Origin: Elusimicrobiota bacterium
Lineage (GTDB): Bacteria; Elusimicrobiota; Elusimicrobia; Elusimicrobiales; UBA9959
Assembly: GCA_009773155.1 (NCBI GenBank)
Contig: WOVA01000013.1
Coordinates: 1 to 64,000, forward strand
Length of the DNA: 64,000 nt
Direction of reading: 5' to 3'
Under the pieces are notes generated by a model. It had not been told where the DNA came from, did no database searches, and saw only the letters and a list, made by a program, of their open reading frames with translations. Positions 44,638 to 56,317 of the stretch are shown here, one piece after another (within the stretch, counting starts at the first letter, position 1; the number at the start of each line of letters is the position of its first letter). The position numbers and the translations under genes were made by a program.

Positions 44638-45710
44638 CTGCCCTCCCCTTCGCCCAGCACGGGGCATTCGTCGTTATGGTCCGGGTTAAAATAATCGTAG
44701 AACGGCTCGGACATCCTGAGCCCCCAGTAGATGAAGATGCTGAACAAAGCGGGCAGCAGGTAGTAGAACATCCGGAATATGAGGGCCGCCGCCAGCGCCT
44801 TTTCCCACGGTATCCCCATCTGGGCGTAGGAGGCGGTCATCGCGGCTTCCATGGCGCCCAGGCCGCCCGGCAGTATCGGGATTATCGTCATCAGCATGCC
44901 GAAGGCGAAGCCGGTGACAAGAACGCCGCTGCTGATGTCCACGCCTACGGCTTTGAACGCGAAGTAGAGCACAAAGATGGTAGATATCCAGTCGGCACAG
45001 ACATAGGCGATGACGGTCTGCAGTTCAAATTTTTTCTCGTGAAGTTTATGTATCCCTTCGTTGAGCTGCCCCTCGAACTCCAGGAAGGTCTCCCTGGGGA
45101 TCTCGCGCTTAGAGAAGAAAAACATGACGCGGTTGACGGCGTGGTAGATCTTGCGCCCCCAGGAGGAGCGCAGGTCGTGGTGGAAGAGCATCATCGCCAG
45201 CGAGAAGGCAAATCCCAGTATCAGTATGACGCCTATGACGCCCTCGAAGAAGGTCAGGTCGAACTGCGGCCGGTCTATGAGCCTCAGCAGCACTCCTTGC
45301 AGGATTATGAGCGAAAGGATCAGGTAGATCAGGACGGTGATTACCACCGACGAGGTCACGCTGATGCCGTAGGGGACCCGGCGCTTGCAGAGCAGGTGGG
45401 CGCGGGTGGCGAAGCCGCTGACGCCGCCCGAGGAGAAGAAGTAGTTGACCGTGGTCGAGACCAGGGCGATGCCGCCCGCTTGCCAGAAGGGCAGGCGGAA
45501 CCCCAGTATCGAGAGTACCTCCCAGAGCGTGAGGCCCATGAAGGTATAGCTGGAGACGGCGAAGAGAAGGGATATGGCCAGCCAGCCGCCGGAGGCCTCG
45601 GCCAGCGTGCGTTTGAGCGCCGGGAAGCTGGGATAGATGAGCCAGGCCAGGATGCCCGCGGAGACGAGTATCGGCAGGTATACCAGAAGCTTCTTCTTGA
45701 GGTCCGTCAT
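44634..45710 (-). CDS. LPG synthase/flippase-like membrane protein (UPF0104)
   Basis: A 358-residue integral membrane protein with about eight helices and the family motifs VSTTVNYFFSSGGVSGFATRAHLLCKRRVPYGISVTSSVVITVLIYLILS and IPILPGGLGAMEAAMTASYAQMGIPWEKALAAALIFRMFYYLLPALFS. Members resemble the transmembrane part of lysylphosphatidylglycerol synthase and MptA/AglD-type proteins thought to move lipid-linked molecules. Followed by the carbonic-anhydrase-like gene with a four-base overlap. Substrate unknown. Confidence 0.82.
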   Translation of the reverse strand: MTDLKKKLLVYLPILVSAGILAWLIYPSFPALKRTLAEASGGWLAISLLFAVSSYTFMGLTLWEVLSILGFRLPFWQAGGIALVSTTVNYFFSSGGVSGFATRAHLLCKRRVPYGISVTSSVVITVLIYLILSLIILQGVLLRLIDRPQFDLTFFEGVIGVILILGFAFSLAMMLFHHDLRSSWGRKIYHAVNRVMFFFSKREIPRETFLEFEGQLNEGIHKLHEKKFELQTVIAYVCADWISTIFVLYFAFKAVGVDISSGVLVTGFAFGMLMTIIPILPGGLGAMEAAMTASYAQMGIPWEKALAAALIFRMFYYLLPALFSIFIYWGLRMSEPFYDYFNPDHNDECPVLGEGEGR

Positions 45711-45746
45711 AAGTGTTAAAATATTCTAGGTTTTTAACGGCCTTCT

Positions 45747-47363
45747 ATGAAAGACTTTCATTCCGATTTCCTGGTGCTCGGCGGCGGCCTGGCCGGCCTC
45801 ATGCTGGCCGAAAAGCTCTCCCGGCTGGGAACCGTGACCGTGCTGGTGAAGCGGGACACGCGCACCTCTTCGACCGGCCTGGCGCAGGGCGGCATAGCGG
45901 CCGTCACCGCCGCGGACGATTCTTTCGAGCGCCACGCGGACGACACCATAAAGGCCGGCGGCGGCCTCTGCGACCGGGAGATAGTGGAACTGACGGTGCG
46001 CGAGGGCCCGGCGCGCGTCAAGGAACTTCTGGAGCTGGGCGTTAAGTTCAGCCGCAGGGAGGGCGCCTTCGACCTGGGACTCGAGGGCGGCCATAGCGCC
46101 CGCCGCGTCCTTCATTGCGGCGACTATACCGGGCGCGAGATACAGGAGGCCCTGCTGGCCGCCTGCTCCCGCAACAAAAAGGTCCGGATACGCGAGCGCC
46201 GCCCGGCCATCGACTTCATACTCGCGGAAAAGGCGCATTCCTGCCGCCCCCCCTCCAATCGCTGCCTGGGCGTCTACGCTCTCGACGAGGCCACAGGCCG
46301 CGTGGAGACCTTCACCGCCGGCCAGACCTTCCTGGCCTCGGGCGGCGCCGGCAAGGTCTACCGCTACACCTCCAATCCCGACACGGCCACCGGCGACGGC
46401 ATGGCCATGGCCTGGCGCGCGGGACTGGACCTGGCCAACATGGAATTCGTGCAGTTCCACCCCACCTGCCTTTACCACCCGCAGGCCAAGTCCTTCCTGA
46501 TCTCCGAGGCGGTGCGCGGCGAAGGCGGCGTTCTCACTCTGGCCGGAACAGGCCGGCGCTTCATGCCGAAGTACCACAAGGCCGCCGAGCTCGCTCCCCG
46601 CGACATAGTCGCGCGCGCCATCGACGCCGAGCTCAAGCGCACCGGCCAGGACTGCGCCTGGCTGGACATAAGTTTCAAGGGCGGGGCCTTCCTGAAGAAA
46701 AGGTTCCCACAGATCCACGCGCGCTGCCTGGCACTGGGCATAGACATAGCGAAGTCCCCCATCCCCGTGGTACCGGCCACCCATTTCTTCTGCGGCGGCG
46801 TGAAGGTGGACAAGGACGGCAGGACCGCCATGCCGGGGCTTTACGCCGCCGGTGAGACCGCCTATACAGGCCTGCACGGCGCCAACCGCCTGGCCTCCAA
46901 CTCCCTGATGGAAGCCTGCGTCTTCGCCCACCGGGCCGCCGAAGCGGCCGCCGCATCAGCGGGGGACACCATGCGGCATGGTGTCCCAGTACAACCTGTT
47001 CCCGCCTGGAAGTACGGCGACGCCCGCCCCTCCGACGAGGCCGTCATCATCAGCCACAACTGGGACGAGATACGCATGCTGATGTGGAACTATGTCGGCA
47101 TAGTCCGCAGCGACAAGCGCCTGGAGCGGGCGCGACGGCGTATAGATATAATCTCCGGGGAGATACTCCGCTATTACTGGGACTTCCTGCTGACCACCGA
47201 CCTGCTGGAACTGCGCAATATCGCCTGCCTGGCCGGCGCGATAATAGACTCCGCCTCGGCCCGCAAGGAATCGCGCGGGCTCCATTTCAACATAGATTAC
47301 CCGGAAACCTCCGACAGGTTCCTCCGGCCGACCATAGTCAACCGCTACGGGAATAAGGGCTGA
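45747..47363 (+). CDS. nadB: L-aspartate oxidase with palindromic insert
   Basis: A 538-residue flavoprotein that oxidises aspartate to iminoaspartate for NAD synthesis. FAD-binding [75 protein letters not shown] and [19 protein letters not shown] are all present, then the helical domain [22 protein letters not shown]. Between them, where a short linker is expected, residues about 402-422 ([21 protein letters not shown]) come from a 63-bp element (46950-47012) that is found identically in the secreted peptidase gene 4 kb away. The rest of the enzyme looks intact. Confidence 0.95.
   Translation: MKDFHSDFLVLGGGLAGLMLAEKLSRLGTVTVLVKRDTRTSSTGLAQGGIAAVTAADDSFERHADDTIKAGGGLCDREIVELTVREGPARVKELLELGVKFSRREGAFDLGLEGGHSARRVLHCGDYTGREIQEALLAACSRNKKVRIRERRPAIDFILAEKAHSCRPPSNRCLGVYALDEATGRVETFTAGQTFLASGGAGKVYRYTSNPDTATGDGMAMAWRAGLDLANMEFVQFHPTCLYHPQAKSFLISEAVRGEGGVLTLAGTGRRFMPKYHKAAELAPRDIVARAIDAELKRTGQDCAWLDISFKGGAFLKKRFPQIHARCLALGIDIAKSPIPVVPATHFFCGGVKVDKDGRTAMPGLYAAGETAYTGLHGANRLASNSLMEACVFAHRAAEAAAASAGDTMRHGVPVQPVPAWKYGDARPSDEAVIISHNWDEIRMLMWNYVGIVRSDKRLERARRRIDIISGEILRYYWDFLLTTDLLELRNIACLAGAIIDSASARKESRGLHFNIDYPETSDRFLRPTIVNRYGNKG
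46950..47012. repeat. Long (63-bp) family 1 element in nadB
   Basis: Contains the perfect 25-bp hairpin at 46963-46987 and flanks that are identical, in the opposite strand, to 51086-51148. Encodes [20 protein letters not shown]. Confidence 0.93.
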
Positions 47364-47364
47364 C

Positions 47365-50272
<2,908 letters not shown>

Positions 50273-50295
<23 letters not shown>

Positions 50296-51202
50296 TGAAA
50301 CCGAAGGACGAAAGCTTTACCGGCTGGAAGTTGAAGCTGGCGCTGGGCTGCTGCCGGCCGAAACCGGGACTATCCTGGGACCGGTAGAGCTCCAGCCAGG
50401 CCGTCCACTTTTTTTCAAAATGATCGGTGTCCCGAACCCGGTAAACGTCCCAGAGCGCTTTTTCAAGTTCCGTCCCGTCCCTCAGCTTCTCGCAGAAATT
50501 CCTGAACTGCAGCCTCTGCGCGGGGCGGTATAGATGCTTTACGATCCCGAAAGCCTGCAGGTACCAGTCGCCTATCTTCTGGTCCGTGTTCAGCGAGGCC
50601 AGGGAACTGGCGAAATATGACCCCATCGTGAAGAAGCGCTCGCGCGGCATGTATTTAAGGGCGGTCGTCCAGGGGCCCCCTTCCGCGGAATGGGAAGAGT
50701 CCTCCATCATCACGGCCAGACCCTCGTTGAGCCATTGCGGCGGGTGCCTGAGCTTCTCTGCGAAATAGGATTCGAAATAAAGATGGGTCAGCTCATGCGC
50801 GATAACGGCCCGGAGCTTCTCCAGGTCCCCCGAGTCGTAGACGACTATGGTCTTTTTGGAGGTGAAAGCCAGCCCCTTGGACCAGGACGGCGGCTCGAAC
50901 TCCCCCTTCAGGTAGGTCTCCCGGCCGGAGTGGATATAGACCTTGGTCTTCTCCTTCACCATCCACGGCGCGAACATGGAGAGGTTGAGCCGCATGGAGG
51001 AGTAGAGCTTCTCCAGCTCTAGGGCTATGGAGTTCGGGGCCCAGCCGGCCTCGTGGTAGATCTCGAAATGCGGGGAGGCCTTCAGCTTCCAGGCGGGAAC
51101 AGGTTGTACTGGGACACCATGCCGCATGGTGTCCCCCGCTGATGCGGCGCCGGCCGGGAGAGCGAAAGAGAGGAGCAGCAGCGCGGCGGCCGCTTTACTC
51201 AT
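50273..51202 (-). CDS. Secreted gluzincin-type metallopeptidase (peptidase MA-like)
   Basis: A 309-residue exported protein. Signal peptide to about Ala20, then HFEIYHEA, and the zinc signature HELTH (His136, Glu137, His140) with a downstream WLNEGLAVMME (Glu160 as third ligand), the arrangement of peptidase MA-type enzymes. Residues 20-39, straight after the signal peptide, come from the 63-bp element identical to that in nadB. No inhibitor or prodomain visible. It overlaps a pilin-like gene by eight bases, so it may be co-transcribed with the pilus cluster. Confidence 0.82.
51086..51148. repeat. Long (63-bp) family 1 element in the peptidase gene
   Basis: Reverse complement of 46950-47012 with no differences in 63 bases; hairpin core 51111-51135. 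Encodes the same residues in the same frame as in nadB. Confidence 0.93.
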
Positions 51203-51518
51203 TTATCCTCACGGTAAGAGTCTCTATGCCCTGGGCGTCCGCGGCGGAGAAATTCCGGACTATTGGGCCGTCGGCGTCGTCGCAGTTGGGGAGCGCCATC
51301 AGGGCGTTGCGGCGGCTTACGGTGTGGCTCACGCAGCCGTCGGCCCTGGCTTCGTTAGTGGCGCTGCGCTGGACCCGGGTGGCTATGGTATAGCGCGCCA
51401 GCACCCACTTCATGACCATGACCGCGATCATGGATATAATCACGGAGATCACAAGGGTCTGCAGGAGCACGGCCCCCCTGCGAAGGCGAGGTCCAGGCCT
51501 CCGCTTATCTTTTCCCAT
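51195..51518 (-). CDS. Small pilin-like/PilX-type membrane protein
   Basis: A 107-residue protein with basic N-terminus, one long hydrophobic helix (AVLLQTLVISVIISMIAVMVMKWVL, about 16-40) and a short polar domain with two Cys. The helix is of pilin type but there is no typical Gly-Phe-Thr-Leu-x-Glu cleavage motif, only RRGAVLLQT. I take it as a PilX/PulK-like minor component by position after two pseudopilin genes. Confidence 0.5.
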   Translation of the reverse strand: MGKDKRRPGPRLRRGAVLLQTLVISVIISMIAVMVMKWVLARYTIATRVQRSATNEARADGCVSHTVSRRNALMALPNCDDADGPIVRNFSAADAQGIETLTVRINE

Positions 51519-51572
51519 ATGGATAGTCTAGCAGAGAGCCCCCTTTTTTTCAAGGAGACCGGGGCGGCGGGC

Positions 51573-52274
51573 TCAGCATCCGGGGGAGCCCGGATTGCAC
51601 TGTATGGAACCTATGGATTCCAGGACGGAGTCTATGGTGCGCGCCGTGCGGCTCAGGCTGACGGAAGGCGTCCACCGGAGATGCAGCCTTGCGCGGACGG
51701 AGGAACGCTCGTATATTCCGTCCGCGGCGCGCCGGGAGAAAACCGCGCCGCCCGAAACGTCGAGATGGTCCATCAGGCGGGTGACGGCGCCCCCGCCGCC
51801 GGGGCCGCAGAAAGCGGGGAAGGGAAGAGCCGGCGCGTTTACGGCGCTGGGGCAGCCCGCCCCCCCGGCCACAGTGCCCGTATGGTACATAAGGCAACTG
51901 CCGGAGCGGCAGTAGGCGTTGAGGGTGGTATAGTGGCAGAAAAAATGCCAGCGCACCGGCTGACCGGCGCGTATGGGATAGCAGCCCGTGGGGAAATGAT
52001 CCACGTTCTCTGCTATAAAAAGAACATTCTCCGCCGTTCCGGGCGAAGGCCTTTGTATCCGGGTGACGCCCGACAGCCGGTTCATCACGGTCTTCATCGC
52101 GATGCTGGCCTCGTTCTTCACCTTGTTCTGCCTGTAATTCTGGAACAGGTGGGTGGAGCTGGTGGCGTGTATCGCCGCCAGGGAAGCCAGGACCATACCG
52201 GAGATCATGACCCCTACCATCATCTCGGTAAGAGAAAAGCCGGGCCGGCGGTTTTTAGCGGCGTCAGTTGGCAT
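51573..52274 (-). CDS. Prepilin-type minor pilin (PilW/PilV-like)
   Basis: A 233-residue pseudopilin with the prepilin peptidase motif RRPGFSLTEMMVGVMISGMVLASLAA (cleavage after Gly12) and Glu+5. The globular domain has six Cys and a DHLDVSGGAVF strand. Minor pilins prime pilus assembly. It overlaps the next minor pilin by 11 bases. Confidence 0.82.
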   Translation of the reverse strand: MPTDAAKNRRPGFSLTEMMVGVMISGMVLASLAAIHATSSTHLFQNYRQNKVKNEASIAMKTVMNRLSGVTRIQRPSPGTAENVLFIAENVDHFPTGCYPIRAGQPVRWHFFCHYTTLNAYCRSGSCLMYHTGTVAGGAGCPSAVNAPALPFPAFCGPGGGGAVTRLMDHLDVSGGAVFSRRAADGIYERSSVRARLHLRWTPSVSLSRTARTIDSVLESIGSIQCNPGSPGC

Positions 52275-52737
52275 AGCGGATGTCGAAGATCACCTGCTTG
52301 CATGCGACCGTATCGCCGGTCCCCAGGCCGCAGTTCTGGTTTATGACATAATAAACGAAGTGACAGGTCTGGCCCCAGGCGCAGGCCACGCCCGGCACCT
52401 GCAGGTCCGTGCCGATGAGCAGCGAGGAAATGTCATGGCGCACGCCCGGACTCCCGCCGCCCCGCAGCGACCAGCCCGCCGTGGCGGAGGCCGGCCAACG
52501 CCCCACCTGAGGGGTCCCCGGCATATAGGCGGCCTCCCCGGGCACGGCGGAGACATAGCCCATCAGCGTCTTCTGAGCCCGCTTGATCATCAGCCCGGCC
52601 AGCTCGCGCTTATCGGCGCGCTCATGCGAGACGAAGCTGGACAGGACGACCGAAAAGACCGCGGCGGTCGTCATGGCCGTTATAAGCCCGGCTATCACGA
52701 CTTCCAGAAGGCTCACCCCGGGTCTTGTTCTGAGCGT
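52264..52737 (-). CDS. Minor pilin with a non-standard (ACG) start
   Basis: A 157-residue minor pilin if started at ACG 52737, or 150 residues if started at the GTG of VSLLEV. GGAGGG at 52744-52749 is six bases from the ACG, and from there the protein reads LRTRPG then VSLLEVVIAGLITAM: a full leader and cleavage site (Gly-Val, Glu+5). Starting at the GTG would remove the leader and the cleavage site, and no ATG/GTG/TTG lies between the in-frame stop and the motif. So the start is either a rare ACG, a former ATG lost by one change, or a sequencing error. The rest is a normal pilin domain with paired Cys. Confidence 0.65.
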   Translation of the reverse strand, partial: TLRTRPGVSLLEVVIAGLITAMTTAAVFSVVLSSFVSHERADKRELAGLMIKRAQKTLMGYVSAVPGEAAYMPGTPQVGRWPASATAGWSLRGGGSPGVRHDISSLLIGTDLQVPGVACAWGQTCHFVYYVINQNCGLGTGDTVACKQVIFDIRYAN

Positions 52738-52755
52738 AAAATTCCCTCCGTCAGG

Positions 52756-53265
52756 TCAGAAAGTGGGGCAATCGGGCGCCTGCAGCGCGCCCGCAGTAGG
52801 GGACCTTTCGCATTCCCCGGCAGTGGTGAACCAGTAGGTCCAGCCGACATATTTCCCGATCTTGCGCTTGGCGTGAGCCGTAACACCGAGGGCGCAGCCG
52901 GTCCCCCCCGCCCCGGTGTCCGGATTGCAGGCGCGCATGGTATAGGCGATGGTATCCCAGTCCTGCCTTGAGACGTAGTTGCAGCGCACCAGGTCGCAGG
53001 CGGACCTCGAGGTGCCGCCCGTGGGACAACCGCCGGTGTTGCAGGTATTGGTCAGCAGGCCGCCGGCGTAGGTGAAAGTCGGATTATCCAGTATCATCAT
53101 CTGCGACGCCACGCCCACCATATGCGCCACGACCACGGCGTCCATCGCCTTGGAACTCTCGACCGTCTTGAGGTAATAAGGCACACCCATCGAGGTGAGT
53201 ATGCCCAGTATGACGACCACCACCATCAGCTCGATGAGGGTGAAACCCTTTCTTATGGACCGCAT
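52756..53265 (-). CDS. Major type IV pilin-like protein (PilA/PulG)
   Basis: A 169-residue pilin: MRSIRKGFTLIELMVVVVILGILTSMG with cleavage after Gly7, Glu+5, then a globular domain with six or more Cys (TCNTGG, ACDLVRCNY, ACNP). GATAGGGGGC precedes the ATG. The region after the helix is much like pilins I recall from Elusimicrobiota. It follows pilC and starts the minor pilin series. Confidence 0.87.
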   Translation of the reverse strand: MRSIRKGFTLIELMVVVVILGILTSMGVPYYLKTVESSKAMDAVVVAHMVGVASQMMILDNPTFTYAGGLLTNTCNTGGCPTGGTSRSACDLVRCNYVSRQDWDTIAYTMRACNPDTGAGGTGCALGVTAHAKRKIGKYVGWTYWFTTAGECERSPTAGALQAPDCPTF

Positions 53266-53273
53266 TTTGCCCC

Positions 53274-54491
53274 CTATCTGGCGCCGATCTGCGACAGCTG
53301 GAAGATCGGCATGAAGATCGACATGACTATCACCGCGATGATGCCGCCGATGCCCACGACCAGGATGGGGTCTATCATGGCGGCGAAGCGGCGCAGGAAC
53401 TGGTCTATCTGTTCCTGGTAGAACTTGGAGAGGACCTGTATTATGTCCGGCAGCTTGCCCGACTCTTCGCCCATCCACATCATCTCGGTCACCATGCCCG
53501 GAAAGATGCCCGTCTTGCGGAAGGAGTCGGCTATGGAGCGGCCGCTGGCGATCTCGCTCTTGGCCTTCTTGAGCGCGTTCTGGAAGATAAGGTTCTTGCG
53601 GAAGGCGCCCTCGAGCACGGAAACGGCGTTGAGGATGCTGACGCCGCTCTTGATGAGCGTGGACATCGTGGTCAGCAGGCGCTCGATGTTGATGCTCTTG
53701 ACCACCGGGCCGACCAGCGGGACCTTGAAGACGATGTGGTTCCAGGTGAGGCGGCCCGCCGGGGTGGAAATATAGGCCCGGAAGGCCAATACGGCGCCGA
53801 CCACCACGACCGTAATCAGCATGAAGTACTTGGTGACCACGCCCGAGACCAGCAGGACCATCTTGGTTATGACGGGCAGTTCCAGGTTGAAGTCCTTGAA
53901 AATCCCCGCGAAGACGGGCACGATAAAGATGATGAAGTAGGCCAGCACGCCCATGGACATGGTGAACAGCACGGCGGGATAGGCGACGGCGGTTATGATC
54001 TTGGACTTTATGCCCTCCTGCGCCTCGGCATAGGCCGTGATCTGACGCAGCACGGAGGGCAGCTGGCCGGAGACTTCGCCGGCCTGCACCAGCGAGATCC
54101 AGATCTCGTCGAAGACTTTCGGATGCTTTTCCAGGGCCTTGTGCAACGCGCCGCCCGCGGAGACCTCCTTGGTGATGGCGCCCAGCACCGCGCCGAGGGC
54201 TTTATTCTCCGCGTGCTCGGAAAGCAGCGAGAGGGCGCGGACCAGCGGCACGCCGCCGGCCAGCAGCGTGGCGATCTGCTCGCCGAAGAAGACCAGGTCC
54301 CGGCCCGCGATGGAGCCGGTCGAGGCCTGGCGGCGCAGGCCGCCGGCTTTGGTCTGTTCCGACTGTATGGAAAGGATGAAAAGGCCCTTCACCTGAAGGG
54401 CTTGTACCGCCTGGTCCTCGTCTTCCGCGTCAAGGTGACCGGTAGTGACGGTCCCCTGGGCGTCCTGGACGGTGTAGATGAACTTGCCCAT
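53274..54491 (-). CDS. pilC: Type IV pilus/type II secretion inner-membrane platform protein PilC
   Basis: A 405-residue membrane protein of the GspF/PilC family: two repeated domains (FFGEQIATLLAGGVPLVRALSLLSEHAENKALGAVL and RLLTTMSTLIKSGVSILNAVSVLEGA) and three membrane helices, with the family ending ADMIDPILVVGIGGIIAVIVMSIFMPIF. It anchors the assembly ATPase. Nine bases separate it from the pilin gene. Confidence 0.95.
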   Translation of the reverse strand: MGKFIYTVQDAQGTVTTGHLDAEDEDQAVQALQVKGLFILSIQSEQTKAGGLRRQASTGSIAGRDLVFFGEQIATLLAGGVPLVRALSLLSEHAENKALGAVLGAITKEVSAGGALHKALEKHPKVFDEIWISLVQAGEVSGQLPSVLRQITAYAEAQEGIKSKIITAVAYPAVLFTMSMGVLAYFIIFIVPVFAGIFKDFNLELPVITKMVLLVSGVVTKYFMLITVVVVGAVLAFRAYISTPAGRLTWNHIVFKVPLVGPVVKSINIERLLTTMSTLIKSGVSILNAVSVLEGAFRKNLIFQNALKKAKSEIASGRSIADSFRKTGIFPGMVTEMMWMGEESGKLPDIIQVLSKFYQEQIDQFLRRFAAMIDPILVVGIGGIIAVIVMSIFMPIFQLSQIGAR

Positions 54492-54542
54492 ATCGTTACC
54501 CTGGAGAACTCTAACAAATAAAGGCTATTGAATCAAACAGGG

Positions 54543-56291
54543 TCAGTGCTCCACCATAGTGACCGACATCATGTCGTCCACCGAGGTCACTCCCGCCAGT
54601 ACCTTGCGCCAGCCGCTGGCCCGCAGGTCCCAGGCGCCGCCTTTGGCCGCGGCCACTTTCATCTTGGGGATATCCGCGTCCTTGGAGATGATGCGCTTTA
54701 TCTCCTCGGTGATGAAATAGACCTCGTAGATGGCCTTGCGGCCCCTGTAGCCCATCTCGAAGCACTTGGGGCAGCCCTTGCCCTTGTAGAAGATCAGGCG
54801 GTTAAGGTCCGGCAGCGGGTTGAGCCAGGACTCTTTGGCGAACATGTCCAGCTCTTCCTGCGGGGGCTTGTAAGGGATCTTACAGTCGCAGAGCACGCGC
54901 ACCAGGCGCTGGGCCGCCACCAGCAGCAGCGTGCTGGCCAGCAGGTAGGGCTCTATATCCATGTCGATGAGGCGGGGTACGGCCTCGAGCGCGCTGTTGG
55001 TATGCAGCGTGGAGAGCACGAGATGGCCGGTCATGGCCGCCTTAAGACAGGCCTCGGCCGTCTCATTGTCGCGGGTTTCGCCGACCAGTATGACGTCGGG
55101 GTCCTGGCGGAGGAAGGAGCGCAGGCCCGAGGCGAAGGTCAGGCCGATGGCCGGCTTGATCTGGACCTGGCTGACGCCCTCCATTTTTATTTCTACCGGG
55201 TCCTCCAGCGTCATGATGTTGATCTCGGGGGATTTGACCGTGTTGAGCACGGCGTTGAGAGTGGTGGTCTTACCGGAGCCGGTCGGGCCGGTCAGCAGGA
55301 TGAGACCGTGCGGGGATTCGGCGGCCTTGAGAAAGTCCTCCTTCTGACGGAGCTCGAAGCCTATCTTTTCGATATTAAGCTCCACCGACCCGCGGTCCAT
55401 GATGCGGAGCACCAGCTTCTCGCCGAACACGGTGGGGCAGACGCTTACGCGGTTCTCGATGTTGCGGCTCTGGAACTTGATGGTGAAGCTGCCGTCCTGC
55501 GGCAGCCGGCGCTCGGAGATGTCGAGCTTGGAGAGGATCTTAAAACGGGAGATTATCGCCTCGAAAAGATCGATCGGGGGAGCGCTGCGCTCGTAGAGCG
55601 TGCCGTCGATGCGGAAGCGCAGCGAGATCTTCTCGTCGAACTTCTCCAGGTGTATGTCCGAGGCGCGTTCGGCTATGGCCTGCTTGAGGATGGCGTTGAC
55701 CAGCTGTATGGACTGGGCGCCGCGGCTGTCGCCCACTATCACCTTGTCGAGATCCAGCTTCCCGTCGGCTGTAAGGGCGTCCGCGACGTCACCGCCCGCC
55801 CCGTCCTTGCCGTCCCCGCTCTCCATGACCTTGTCTATCAGGTCGCCCGCCTGACCGCCGTAGAAGGAGTCGATGACCTTGAGGATCTGCTCGCGCGTGG
55901 AGATGAACGGGGTTATCTCCATCCCGGCCACCATCTTGATATTGTCGAGCAGGAGGATATTTGTGGGGTCGGCCATCGCCACCGCGAGAATATTGTCCTC
56001 TATGAAGAGCGGGACGACGGCGTTCTCGCGGGCGAATTTCTCGGAGACGACCTTATCCAGCCCCTGGGATTTCTCGGGGTTGAGGATCTTGTTCTCGCGG
56101 GAGGCGTAGGGGCTGCCCAGCTGCTTGGAGAGGGCCATGGCGACCTGCTCCTCGCTGGCGTAATGCAGCTTGACCAGGGCCTCGCCGATGAGGCAGGACG
56201 CCTGCGTCTGGAACTTCAGTCCCTTGGCGAGCTGTTCCTCGCTGATGACGCCCGACTGGATCAGTATTTCGCCGAGTTTCCTTCTTGCCAT
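54543..56291 (-). CDS. pilB: Type IV pilus assembly ATPase PilB (GspE)
   Basis: A 582-residue hexameric ATPase: N-terminal MshEN-type domain (LGEILIQSGVISEEQLAKGLKFQ), Walker A GPTGSGKTTTLNAVLNTV, Walker B LRQDPDVILVGETRDNETAEACLKAAMTGHLVLSTLHTN, and a metal site with CDCK and CPKCFEMGYRGR. The usual first CxxC is CxC here. It drives pilus extension. Confidence 0.95.
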   Translation of the reverse strand: MARRKLGEILIQSGVISEEQLAKGLKFQTQASCLIGEALVKLHYASEEQVAMALSKQLGSPYASRENKILNPEKSQGLDKVVSEKFARENAVVPLFIEDNILAVAMADPTNILLLDNIKMVAGMEITPFISTREQILKVIDSFYGGQAGDLIDKVMESGDGKDGAGGDVADALTADGKLDLDKVIVGDSRGAQSIQLVNAILKQAIAERASDIHLEKFDEKISLRFRIDGTLYERSAPPIDLFEAIISRFKILSKLDISERRLPQDGSFTIKFQSRNIENRVSVCPTVFGEKLVLRIMDRGSVELNIEKIGFELRQKEDFLKAAESPHGLILLTGPTGSGKTTTLNAVLNTVKSPEINIMTLEDPVEIKMEGVSQVQIKPAIGLTFASGLRSFLRQDPDVILVGETRDNETAEACLKAAMTGHLVLSTLHTNSALEAVPRLIDMDIEPYLLASTLLLVAAQRLVRVLCDCKIPYKPPQEELDMFAKESWLNPLPDLNRLIFYKGKGCPKCFEMGYRGRKAIYEVYFITEEIKRIISKDADIPKMKVAAAKGGAWDLRASGWRKVLAGVTSVDDMMSVTMVEH

Positions 56292-56317
56292 AATTTTAAG
56301 GACGGGAGGACGCCGCC

